The translations under genes and the position numbers were made by a program. From Actinopolymorpha sp. NPDC004070 (lineage in GTDB: Bacteria > Actinomycetota > Actinomycetes > Propionibacteriales > Actinopolymorphaceae), in NCBI RefSeq assembly GCF_040610475.1, contig NZ_JBEXMJ010000007.1:248001-312000 (forward strand): a stretch of DNA of 64,000 bases. The letters run 5' to 3'. The notes below the pieces were generated by a model that worked only from the letters and a program-made list of their open reading frames with translations, searched no databases and was not told the DNA's origin. Shown here piece after piece: positions 17,602 through 24,799 of the stretch. Position 1 is the first letter of the stretch. Each line of letters begins with the position of its first letter.

Positions 17602-18242
17602 CGTGTGTTCTCCCCCTCGCCGGCGGCGGGACGCTCGGCCGGATGGTCCACGGCGGCGGGGTGTTCGGCCGGAGTTTCCATGACGACGGTGGATTCGAGC
17701 GAAGGTTCGGGGATGGGCCGAGCCGGACGCGGCATGGGCGTGCTGTCGGGGGCGAGCGTGCCGGCGGCCTCGGGCAACCGGACCCGGAGCTTCGCCAGCG
17801 CCTTGGAGGTCTGGCTCTTCACCGTGCCGACGGAGCAGCCGAGCATGTCGGCGGTCTGGCGTTCGGACAGATCCTCGGCGAACCTCAGCACGATGACGGC
17901 CCGCTGGCGGCGGGGCAGGGAGTCCAGCGCGGCCTGGAGATCCTGGTCGGGAAGCTGCGGGTCGTGGTGCTGGCCGCTCTCGGGAACGTCGTCGGTGAGG
18001 TACTCACGGCGACGCCGGCGCCAGACGCTGACGTTGCGGTTGACCATCGTCCGGCGTACGTAACCCTCGGGGTCGTCGCGGTTGCGCACCCGCGGCCAGG
18101 CCGCCAGGGTGCGTTCCAGTGCGTCCTGAACGAGGTCCGCGGCCGCGTCGGGGTTGCCGGTCAGCATGTGGCCGAACCGCAACAAGTCGGACATACGCCC
18201 ACGAACGAACGCATCGAACGCATCCTCCTCTTCGCGCCGCAC
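17589..18242 (-). CDS. RNA polymerase sigma factor, SigE (sigma-70 ECF) family
   Basis: Region 2 (FVRGRMSDLLRFGHMLTGN, then DLVQDALERTLAAW) and region 4 (LPRRQRAVIVLRFAEDLSE, then MLGCSVGTVKSQTSKALAKL) match the actinobacterial SigE-family ECF sigma factors. The C-terminus has an extra 60-residue Pro/Glu/His-rich tail after region 4. I chose the GTG at 18242, five bases after AAGGGGAG; the open frame continues upstream without a ribosome site. It is transcribed divergently from rmlA and overlaps the membrane propeller gene. The length is 217 residues. The target promoters are unknown. Confidence 0.85.
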   Translation of the reverse strand: MRREEEDAFDAFVRGRMSDLLRFGHMLTGNPDAAADLVQDALERTLAAWPRVRNRDDPEGYVRRTMVNRNVSVWRRRRREYLTDDVPESGQHHDPQLPDQDLQAALDSLPRRQRAVIVLRFAEDLSERQTADMLGCSVGTVKSQTSKALAKLRVRLPEAAGTLAPDSTPMPRPARPIPEPSLESTVVMETPAEHPAAVDHPAERPAAGEGENTRWTR

Positions 18243-18397
18243 TCGGCTCCCCTTCGCCTTTGGCGGTCCGTGCCTTCGGACGCAGGACCGTTCACCGTAG
18301 GTTGCCCGGCTCCCCGAAATTCTCGCATCCGTCCCGATACTCACGTTGGTACCCATGTCGCCGGGGCCACGGGCCGCGCGCGTCCAGTGCGGGCGGC

Positions 18398-18403
18398 TAT
18401 GGT
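18398..18403 (+). promoter_or_regulatory. -10 box before rmlA, leaderless
   Basis: TATGGT ends eight bases before the rmlA ATG. No Shine-Dalgarno intervenes. Confidence 0.45.
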
Positions 18404-18411
18404 GTCGACCC

Positions 18412-19479
18412 ATGCGAGCACTGGTGCTCTCGGGTGGAGCAGGCACACGTCTTCGACCGATCACCCACACGTCGGCCAAACAGTTGGTGCCGGTCGCCAA
18501 CAAGCCCGTCCTCTTCTACGGCCTGGAGGCGATCGCCGAGGCCGGCATCACCGAGGTCGGCATCGTGGTGGGGGACACCGCCCAGGAGATCAAGGAGGCG
18601 GTGGGCGACGGAGCGCAGTTCGGGATCTCGGTCACCTACATCCCGCAGGAGGCGCCGCTCGGGCTGGCGCACGCGGTGCTGATCGCCCGGGACTTCCTCG
18701 GTGACGAGGACTTCGTGATGTACCTCGGGGACAACTTCATCGTCGGCGGCATCACCTCCCTGGTGGAGGCGTTCCGCGCCGACCGGCCCGAGGCGCAGAT
18801 CCTGCTCACCAAGGTGCCCAACCCGACCGCGTTCGGGGTCGCCGAGCTGGACTCCTCCGGCGCGGTGGTGGCCCTGGAGGAGAAGCCGCAGCACCCGAAG
18901 AGCGACCTCGCCCTGGTCGGCGTCTACCTCTTCACCAGCGCCATCCACGAGGCGGTCGACAGCATCGAACCGTCCTGGCGGGGCGAGCTGGAGATCACCC
19001 ACGCCATCCAGTGGCTGATCGACAACGACCACGACGTCCGTTCGACGGTGATCTCGGGGTACTGGAAGGACACCGGGAACGTCGACGACATGCTCGAGGT
19101 CAACCGCTCGGTGCTGGAGACGCTCGAGCCTCGTGTCGACGGCACCGTGGACGACGTGTCGGAGATCATCGGCCGGGTCGTGATCGAGGAAGGTGCGGAG
19201 ATTTCACGGTCCCGCATCGTCGGACCTGTCATCATCGGTGCGGGCACGAAGATCGTCGACTCCTACGTCGGGCCGTTCACGTCCGTCCAGCACGATTGCC
19301 GCGTGATCGACTCCGAGATCGAGTTCTCGATCGTGTTGCACGACTCCTCGATCGCGGGCGTACGCCGGATCGAGGCGTCGCTGGTCGGCCACCACGTGGA
19401 GGTCACCCCGGCGCCTCGCGTACCCAAGGCCCACCGGCTGGTCCTCGGCGACCACAGCCGGATCCAGATCAGTTCATGA
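18412..19479 (+). CDS. rmlA: glucose-1-phosphate thymidylyltransferase, long form
   Basis: RmlA joins dTTP and glucose 1-phosphate to give dTDP-glucose, the first step to dTDP-rhamnose. The nucleotidyl-binding start LVLSGGAGTRLRPITHTSAK is intact, followed by KPVLFYGLEAI and YLGDNFI. At 355 residues it is the long type, as in StrD-like enzymes of antibiotic clusters. Its C-terminal third has the hexapeptide left-handed beta-helix (IIGRVVIEEGAEISRSRIVG). This form is also the normal primary enzyme in several actinobacteria. rmlB and rmlD follow in the same direction. Confidence 0.93.
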   Translation: MRALVLSGGAGTRLRPITHTSAKQLVPVANKPVLFYGLEAIAEAGITEVGIVVGDTAQEIKEAVGDGAQFGISVTYIPQEAPLGLAHAVLIARDFLGDEDFVMYLGDNFIVGGITSLVEAFRADRPEAQILLTKVPNPTAFGVAELDSSGAVVALEEKPQHPKSDLALVGVYLFTSAIHEAVDSIEPSWRGELEITHAIQWLIDNDHDVRSTVISGYWKDTGNVDDMLEVNRSVLETLEPRVDGTVDDVSEIIGRVVIEEGAEISRSRIVGPVIIGAGTKIVDSYVGPFTSVQHDCRVIDSEIEFSIVLHDSSIAGVRRIEASLVGHHVEVTPAPRVPKAHRLVLGDHSRIQISS

Positions 19480-19510
19480 CCGAGCTCATGACCGAGAGTT
19501 CATGACCGAG
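19474..19510. repeat. three copies of TCATGACCGAG between rmlA and rmlB
   Basis: The 11-mer occurs at 19474, 19486 and 19500, starting inside the rmlA stop. Spacings of 1 and 3 bases break the phase. It could have arisen by slippage duplication of the gene end. No function is evident. Confidence 0.75.
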
Positions 19511-19530
19511 CGAGCATCAGGGAGTTGACC

Positions 19531-20538
19531 GTGCCCCAACCCGGCGCGACCTCACGCATTCTCGTCACCGGCGGCGCCGGATTCATCGGCTCCCACTTCG
19601 TCCGCTCCCTGTTCGCAGGCGCCTACCCCGGCCTGACCGGCTCGCGGGTCACGGTGCTCGACAAGCTGACGTACGCCGGAAACCCGGCCAACCTCGACCC
19701 GGTGCGCGACCAGCCCGGCTTCGCGTTCGTCGAGGGCGACATCACCGACGCCGGCCTGGTCGACAGCCTGCTGGCCGACCACGACGCGGTGGTGCACTTC
19801 GCCGCCGAGTCGCACGTCGACCGGTCCATCACCGGTGCCGCCGACTTCGTGGTCACCAACGTCGTGGGCACCCAGACGCTGCTGGACGCCGCGCACCGGC
19901 GCGACATCGGGCCGTTCGTGCACGTGTCGACCGACGAGGTGTACGGCTCGATCCCCGAGGGCTCCTGGCCGGAGACCGACCCGCTCGCACCCAACTCGCC
20001 GTACTCCGCTTCGAAGGCCTCCAGCGACCTGATCGCGCTGGCCTACCACCGCACCCACGGCCTGGACGTACGCGTCACCCGCTGCTCCAACAACTACGGG
20101 CCGTACCAGTTCCCGGAGAAGGTCATCCCGCTGTTCATCACCAACCTGCTCGACGGCGGGAAGGTGCCGCTGTACGGCGACGGGCTGAACATCCGTGACT
20201 GGCTGCACGTCGACGACCACTGCCAGGGCATCGCTCTGGTCCTGGAGAAGGGCCGGGCCGGCGAGGTCTACAACATCGGCGGCGGTACGGAGATCACCAA
20301 CAAGGAGCTCACCGACCGGTTGCTGTCCGCGTGCGGCGCGACCTGGGACAGCGTCACCTACGTCGAGGACCGCAAGGGCCACGACCGCCGCTACTCCGTC
20401 GACTGGCGCAAGATCAACGCCGAGCTGGGCTACGAGCCGCGGCACGACTTCGAGTCCGGGCTGGCCGAGACGGTCGCGTGGTACCGGGACAACCGCGCCT
20501 GGTGGGAGCCGCTGAAGCAGCGGGCGGGGCTCGCGTGA
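19531..20538 (+). CDS. rmlB: dTDP-glucose 4,6-dehydratase
   Basis: RmlB converts dTDP-glucose to dTDP-4-keto-6-deoxyglucose. It is an extended SDR with the NAD motif LVTGGAGFIGSH near the N-terminus, HFAAESHVDRSI, the STDEVYGS loop with the catalytic Thr-Asp-Glu, and the YSASKASSD active-site Tyr/Lys. The length of 335 residues is typical. I chose the GTG at 19531, six bases after GGGAG; a TTG at 19525 is adjacent to that site and too close. The stop overlaps the rmlD start as GTGA. Confidence 0.95.
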   Translation: MPQPGATSRILVTGGAGFIGSHFVRSLFAGAYPGLTGSRVTVLDKLTYAGNPANLDPVRDQPGFAFVEGDITDAGLVDSLLADHDAVVHFAAESHVDRSITGAADFVVTNVVGTQTLLDAAHRRDIGPFVHVSTDEVYGSIPEGSWPETDPLAPNSPYSASKASSDLIALAYHRTHGLDVRVTRCSNNYGPYQFPEKVIPLFITNLLDGGKVPLYGDGLNIRDWLHVDDHCQGIALVLEKGRAGEVYNIGGGTEITNKELTDRLLSACGATWDSVTYVEDRKGHDRRYSVDWRKINAELGYEPRHDFESGLAETVAWYRDNRAWWEPLKQRAGLA

Positions 20539-21404
20539 GGTGGCTGGTCACCGGCGCGGGCGGGATGCTCGGGCGGGACGTCGTGGCCCGGCTCCGCGCA
20601 GTCGGGACCGCTGACGCCGACGGCGGCGCTGTCGTCGGACTGACCCGCGCCGACCTCGACATCACCGACGCCGCCGCGGTGGCCAAGGCGATGGCCGACC
20701 ACGCCCCCGACGTCGTGGTCAACTGCGCCGCCTACACCGCGGTCGACGACGCCGAGGAGCACGAGGACGCCGCGCACGCGATCAACGGCGAGGGCCCCAG
20801 GGTGCTGGCGCAGGCGTGCGCCGAGCGCGGCGGCCGGTTGCTGCACGTGTCCACCGACTACGTGTTCGCCGGTGACGGCACCCGGCCCTACGCCGAAGAC
20901 GACCCGACCGGGCCACTCACGGCGTACGGCCGCACCAAGCTCGCCGGCGAGCAGGCCGTGCTCGCCGCGCTGCCGGAGAGCGGGACCGTGGTCCGCACCG
21001 CCTGGCTGTACGGCGAGCACGGCGCCAACTTCGTCCGGACGATGATCCGGCTGGAGGGCGAGCGGGACACTCTCGAGGTCGTGGACGACCAGCGCGGCCA
21101 GCCGACCTGGACGGCAGACGTCGCGGAGGCGCTGGTCGCACTCGGCGCGCGTCCGGACGCTCACGGGGTGTTCCACGCCACCAGCGCGGGGGAGGCCACC
21201 TGGTGCGACCTCGCCCGCGAGGTGTTCCGGCTGCTCGGCGCGGACCCGGAGCGGGTCCGGCCGACGACCACCGACAAGTTCCCGCGCCCCGCGCCGCGCC
21301 CTGCCTACAGCGTGCTCGGCCACGATCGCTGGGCGGAGCTGGGAATGCGGCCGATCCGGCCCTGGCGGGACGCGCTGAGGGAAGCGTTCGCAGTGATGAC
21401 CTGA
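20535..21404 (+). CDS. rmlD: dTDP-4-dehydrorhamnose reductase
   Basis: RmlD performs the last reduction to dTDP-L-rhamnose using NAD(P)H. The dinucleotide motif is VTGAGGMLGRDV. NCAAYTAVDDAEE, HVSTDYVFAGDG and the YGRTKLAGE active site follow, all characteristic. The length of 289 residues is normal. The GTG start overlaps the rmlB stop by four bases, so translation is coupled. The epimerase rmlC, needed between RmlB and RmlD, is encoded 3 kb away on the other strand. Confidence 0.94.
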   Translation: MRWLVTGAGGMLGRDVVARLRAVGTADADGGAVVGLTRADLDITDAAAVAKAMADHAPDVVVNCAAYTAVDDAEEHEDAAHAINGEGPRVLAQACAERGGRLLHVSTDYVFAGDGTRPYAEDDPTGPLTAYGRTKLAGEQAVLAALPESGTVVRTAWLYGEHGANFVRTMIRLEGERDTLEVVDDQRGQPTWTADVAEALVALGARPDAHGVFHATSAGEATWCDLAREVFRLLGADPERVRPTTTDKFPRPAPRPAYSVLGHDRWAELGMRPIRPWRDALREAFAVMT

Positions 21405-21429
21405 CACCGGGCATCACCTACTACCCTCG

Positions 21430-21505
21430 CCACGCCGCTGATGGCGGCGAGTATCGGTGAGTAACCCGTATGGTGTGTCCGTCCGACGACGACTAGGAGC
21501 GTCCA
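21430..21505 (+). promoter_or_regulatory. hairpin and probable promoter before the methyltransferase gene
   Basis: CGCCGC-TGATG-GCGGCG forms a 6-bp stem 30 bases after the rmlD stop, and may end the rml transcript. A TATGGT -10 candidate follows near 21470, and TAGGAGC serves as ribosome site for the GTG at 21506. Confidence 0.35.
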
Positions 21506-22399
21506 GTGCAGCGTCCAGGTATCCTTTCCGACCGCCACGTGAGCGGGTTGAGCGTTCCGCCCGCCGTGAAGCAGAGGGTTCGCGCCGTCGTCGGCGAGCG
21601 CGGATGGCAGACGTTGCGACGTACGCGGCGGAAGGTGGAGCGCCGGCTGGCCGCCAGGTCGCCCCAGGCCTCCAAGCCGATCGCCAAGCCCGGTGGCGTC
21701 GAGGCGATCTCCGACGACCTGTGCAAGCTCGCCCGGCACTACAAGACCGACAAGTGGGGTGGGCACCGTTACGCGCAGCACTACCAGCGCCACCTCCAGC
21801 ACCTGAAGAACGAGCGGTTCAACCTGCTGGAGATCGGCATCGGCGGCTACAGCCGGGCCGGTCAGGGCGGTGCGTCCCTGCGGATGTGGAAGCAGTTCTT
21901 CCCCAAGGCCGAGATCTACGGCATGGACATCCAGGACAAGTCCTTCGTGGACGAGGATCGCATCACGACGTTCGTCGGCGACCAGTCCGACCCGGACTCG
22001 TTGCGCGCCATCGCGGAGAAGATCGGTCAGCTGGACGTCATCATCGACGACGGCAGCCACCGCAGCCCGCACGTGCGCACATCGTTCGAGACGTTGTTCC
22101 CGCTCCTGGTCGACGGCGGCATCTACGCCGTGGAGGACATCCAGTCGTCGTACTGGCCGGAGTGGATGGGCAGCGAGGACCTGAACGCCCCCAACACGAG
22201 CATGGCGCTGCTCAAGGGCCTGGCCGACGGCCTCAACTACGAGGAGTTCGTCACCGAAGGCTACGAGCCCACCTACACCGATCTGAACGTCGTCGCGGTG
22301 CACTTCTACCACAACCTCGTGATCATCGAGAAGGGCAAGAACGCCGAAGGCACGAACAAGCGGCGGATCCTGAAGAAGCGGTACGGCACGGCAAGCTGA
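21506..22399 (+). CDS. class I SAM-dependent methyltransferase, MycE/TylE-like
   Basis: The protein resembles the metal-dependent sugar O-methyltransferases of macrolide pathways. It has the ARHYKTDKWGGHRYAQHYQR lead-in, the SAM site NLLEIGIGGYSRAGQGGAS, MDIQDK after strand 2, and the metal/substrate motif DVIIDDGSHRSPH; in MycE such Asp and His residues act in catalysis. The N-terminal 60 residues are basic and poorly conserved. The length is 297 residues. GGAG lies seven bases before the GTG. Being next to rmlABD, a likely substrate is a rhamnosyl unit of a cell-surface glycan, but that is inference; no macrolide genes are nearby. Confidence 0.78.
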   Translation: MQRPGILSDRHVSGLSVPPAVKQRVRAVVGERGWQTLRRTRRKVERRLAARSPQASKPIAKPGGVEAISDDLCKLARHYKTDKWGGHRYAQHYQRHLQHLKNERFNLLEIGIGGYSRAGQGGASLRMWKQFFPKAEIYGMDIQDKSFVDEDRITTFVGDQSDPDSLRAIAEKIGQLDVIIDDGSHRSPHVRTSFETLFPLLVDGGIYAVEDIQSSYWPEWMGSEDLNAPNTSMALLKGLADGLNYEEFVTEGYEPTYTDLNVVAVHFYHNLVIIEKGKNAEGTNKRRILKKRYGTAS

Positions 22400-22493
22400 G
22401 CGGCTGACCGGCACCTGGGCCGGCCGGAGCGGACATGCGGAGAAGCCCTCACTCGCGCCACGGAGCGCGGGGGAGGGCTTCTCGCGTTCCTGG

Positions 22494-23378
22494 TCAGGCG
22501 GGTGTCCCGCCCGGTGTGGCGTTGCGGGTGTCCGCCAGGGAGCGGAGCACGCGTGCTGTCGCCCGGTCGGCGGGGAAGAACGTCTCGATCGCGATCTCGT
22601 CCAAGGTGACGTCCCGGGGCGACCCGAACACCGTCGCGGTGTAGAGCAGCGCGAGATCGCCGTACGGGGTGGTCATCCGCAGCGGGACAACCAGGTCGTC
22701 GGCGGTGGTCGCGTCCGTGGGCGCGGACGGTGTGGACGGTGTGGACGGTGCGGGTGCCGCGGTTGGTGTGGACTGGGCGGCCGGCGGCCCGTAGCCCTCG
22801 AGCTCGGTGAGAAGTGGTGCGAGCCCGTCGGCGGCGGTGCGTTCGAGCTGCCGGCGTACCCGCCGCAGCACATGCGACCGCCACTGGGCGAGGTTCACGA
22901 TCTGCGCCGCCAGACCGTCCGGGTGCAGGGTCGCCCGCAGTATGTTGACCGGCGCCTGCCCGAGCTCGCCGGGCAGGTCGCGAAGGAACGCACCCATGGC
23001 GCCGTTGGCGGCGAGCAGGTCCCAGTGCACGTTCACGGCGACCGCGGGGTTGGGTTCCATGCCGGCGAGCACCGCGCGGACCGCGTCCCGGGCCGCCCCG
23101 AGGTCGGTGAGCGGCCGCTCGCGGTAGACCGGCGCGAAGCCCGCGGCGAGGTGGAAGCGGTTGCGTTCGCGCAGCGGCACGTCCAGCTCGCCGCAGATCC
23201 GCTCGATCATCGCCGGGCTGGGGTTCGACCTCCCGGTCTCGATGTAGCTCAGGTGCCGCGCCGACATCTCCGCGGCCAGCGACAGGTCCAGCTGGGAACG
23301 GCGGCGTCGTTCGCGCCACCGTTTCACCAGCATCCCGATCGTCTCCTCCGGCGCGGCTGTGGCAGTCATGTTCGCCAC
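22494..23378 (-). CDS. helix-turn-helix regulator with MmyB-like ligand-binding domain
   Basis: An XRE-type helix-turn-helix (RRSQLDLSLAAEMSARHLSY, then IETGRSNPSPAMIERICGEL) is followed by an MmyB-like PAS-type domain (HWDLLAANGAMGAFL, LARATLHPDG-type sequence near residue 150). These domains usually bind a fatty-acid-like or aromatic ligand. A Thr/Pro/Ala-rich insertion of about 25 residues splits the C-terminal part. The GTG at 23378 has GGAGGG eight bases upstream; an ATG three codons in is the alternative. It is divergent from the SnoaL-like gene, a common pairing in actinobacteria in which the regulator represses its neighbour. Confidence 0.82.
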   Translation of the reverse strand: MANMTATAAPEETIGMLVKRWRERRRRSQLDLSLAAEMSARHLSYIETGRSNPSPAMIERICGELDVPLRERNRFHLAAGFAPVYRERPLTDLGAARDAVRAVLAGMEPNPAVAVNVHWDLLAANGAMGAFLRDLPGELGQAPVNILRATLHPDGLAAQIVNLAQWRSHVLRRVRRQLERTAADGLAPLLTELEGYGPPAAQSTPTAAPAPSTPSTPSAPTDATTADDLVVPLRMTTPYGDLALLYTATVFGSPRDVTLDEIAIETFFPADRATARVLRSLADTRNATPGGTPA

Positions 23379-23526
23379 GATGACGTCCCTCCGTCCGGCC
23401 CGGCAATGACGTCTGAGGTTATTGCCGGGCTACTGCCGGTCGAGCGACCGTATGGGCGTTGCGAGACCGTCGCCGCCCGAACGCCGGGCGGCGGCCCACG
23501 TCAAGGCGTTGCGGAGGAACCTGCAG

Positions 23527-24000
23527 ATGACCGACACCACCGACACCACCGACACCACGGGGACCACCGGCACCACCCGTGCCGACCAGGAGCCGTCCGA
23601 AGGATCCCGTCCGGCCGCCGCCGGCGTACCGGCGGTCGACCGGTACGTCGAGTTCTGGAACGCGGCGGCACCGGAGGACCAGCAGCGGCTGGCCGCGCAG
23701 ACGTTCGCCGAGGAGGTGAGTTCACGTACGCCGGTGGCCCTGATGCGGGGTGTGGAGGAGCTGGTCGCGTTCCGGAACCAGTTCGCGCAGCACTTCCCGG
23801 ACTATCGGTTCCGGGCCCGCGCGGAGCCGGAGGCCCACCACGGCCGGGCCCGCCTGCGGTGGGAGATCGTCGTCGGCGGCGGCACGTCGTTCGCCACCGG
23901 AACCGACGTGCTCCGGCTCGACGAAGCGGGCCTCGTCACCGAGATCACCGGCTTCCTCGACCGGCCACCGGAGGGGTTCGGCCACCACGAGCACGACTGA
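23527..24000 (+). CDS. SnoaL-like/NTF2-fold polyketide-cyclase family protein
   Basis: The 157-residue protein has an NTF2-like core (DRYVEFWNAAAPEDQQRLAA, then MRGVEELVAFRNQFAQHFPD and TGTDVLRLDEAGLVTEITGF), typical of SnoaL-like proteins. Members are small hydrolases, isomerases or binding proteins of unassigned role. The N-terminus is a Thr/Asp repeat (TDTTDTTDTTGTTGTT). GGAGGAA precedes the ATG. It diverges from the MmyB-type regulator gene, which probably controls it. The substrate is unknown. Confidence 0.75.
   Translation: MTDTTDTTDTTGTTGTTRADQEPSEGSRPAAAGVPAVDRYVEFWNAAAPEDQQRLAAQTFAEEVSSRTPVALMRGVEELVAFRNQFAQHFPDYRFRARAEPEAHHGRARLRWEIVVGGGTSFATGTDVLRLDEAGLVTEITGFLDRPPEGFGHHEHD
23530..23579. 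repeat. 9-bp tandem repeat at the start of the SnoaL-like gene
   Basis: GACACCACC and variants repeat five times in frame, coding (T/D/G)TT units directly after the start codon. Confidence 0.7.
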
Positions 24001-24068
24001 CCGAGCCTGCTGGTCACCGCGCGGAGTCTTCCGCGGAGGAATCCCGCGCGGCCACGTGCGGGACGGAG

Positions 24069-24110
24069 CGTGCGGGTCGCCGAGGGCCACGGCCCTCAGC
24101 GACCCGCACG
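24069..24110. terminator. strong hairpin between convergent SnoaL-like gene and rmlC
   Basis: A 12-bp arm (CGTGCGGGTCGC / GCGACCCGCACG), one mismatch and a further 6 bp (GAGGGC/GCCCTC) enclose a CACG loop. It lies between two gene ends and would terminate from both sides, although no U-tract follows. Confidence 0.75.
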
Positions 24111-24129
24111 CAACGAGGAGACTTCCCGG

Positions 24130-24732
24130 CTACCCGGCCCGGGAGCGCAGCTGCTCGCGGTAGGCCAGGCAGTCCGCGTACGACGGCAACAGGCCCTGGT
24201 GCTCGGCCTCTGCCAGCGTCGGCGCACCCGCGTCCTTGTCCGACAGCAGCGGCTCGAGGTCGGCCGGCCAGTCGATCCCGAGCGCCGGGTCGAGCGGGTG
24301 GACGCCGTGTTCGCGGCTGGGCGCGAACCCTTCCGAGCAGAGGTACAGCAGGGTCGCGTCGTCGGTGAGCGCCATCACCGCGTGCCCGAGGCCCTCGCTG
24401 AGGTAGACCGCGTGCCGGGTCTGGTCGTCCAGGCGTACCGCCTCCCACTGGCGGTAGGTCGGTGAGCCGACCCGGATGTCCACGACCACGTCCAGCAGCG
24501 CGCCCCGCACGCAGGTGACGTACTTCGCCTGGCTCGGCGGCACGTCGGCGAAGTGGACGCCGCGCAGCACCCCCCGTGCGGACACCGAGAGATTGGCCTG
24601 GCGAAGGTCCAGGTCGTGCCCGGTGGCCTTGCGGAACTCCTCACCGGAGAACCACGGCGAGAACAGGCCTCGGCTGTCGGGGAAGACCGGCGGCTGGGCG
24701 AGCCAGGCGCCGTCGATGCTCAGTGGCTGCAA
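24130..24732 (-). CDS. rmlC: dTDP-4-dehydrorhamnose 3,5-epimerase
   Basis: RmlC epimerises dTDP-4-keto-6-deoxyglucose at C3 and C5, completing the set with rmlA, rmlB and rmlD. The cupin shows PVFPDSRGLFSPWF, QANLSVSARGVLRGVHF with the catalytic His, and KYVTCVRGALLDVVVDIR. The SEGLGHAVMAL and LDPALGIDWP segments follow. The length of 200 residues is normal. The start is a TTG seven bases after GAGGAG; there is no ATG or GTG in a better place. The gene is on the opposite strand from rmlABD and upstream of it lies the first TarS-like glycosyltransferase. Confidence 0.92.
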   Translation of the reverse strand: MQPLSIDGAWLAQPPVFPDSRGLFSPWFSGEEFRKATGHDLDLRQANLSVSARGVLRGVHFADVPPSQAKYVTCVRGALLDVVVDIRVGSPTYRQWEAVRLDDQTRHAVYLSEGLGHAVMALTDDATLLYLCSEGFAPSREHGVHPLDPALGIDWPADLEPLLSDKDAGAPTLAEAEHQGLLPSYADCLAYREQLRSRAG

Positions 24733-24799
24733 CGTTCAACTCCTCGTTCCGTGTCGCCGTCCGCGCGTCTGATCGTCGCCGGACTATGGTGACTGGGTT

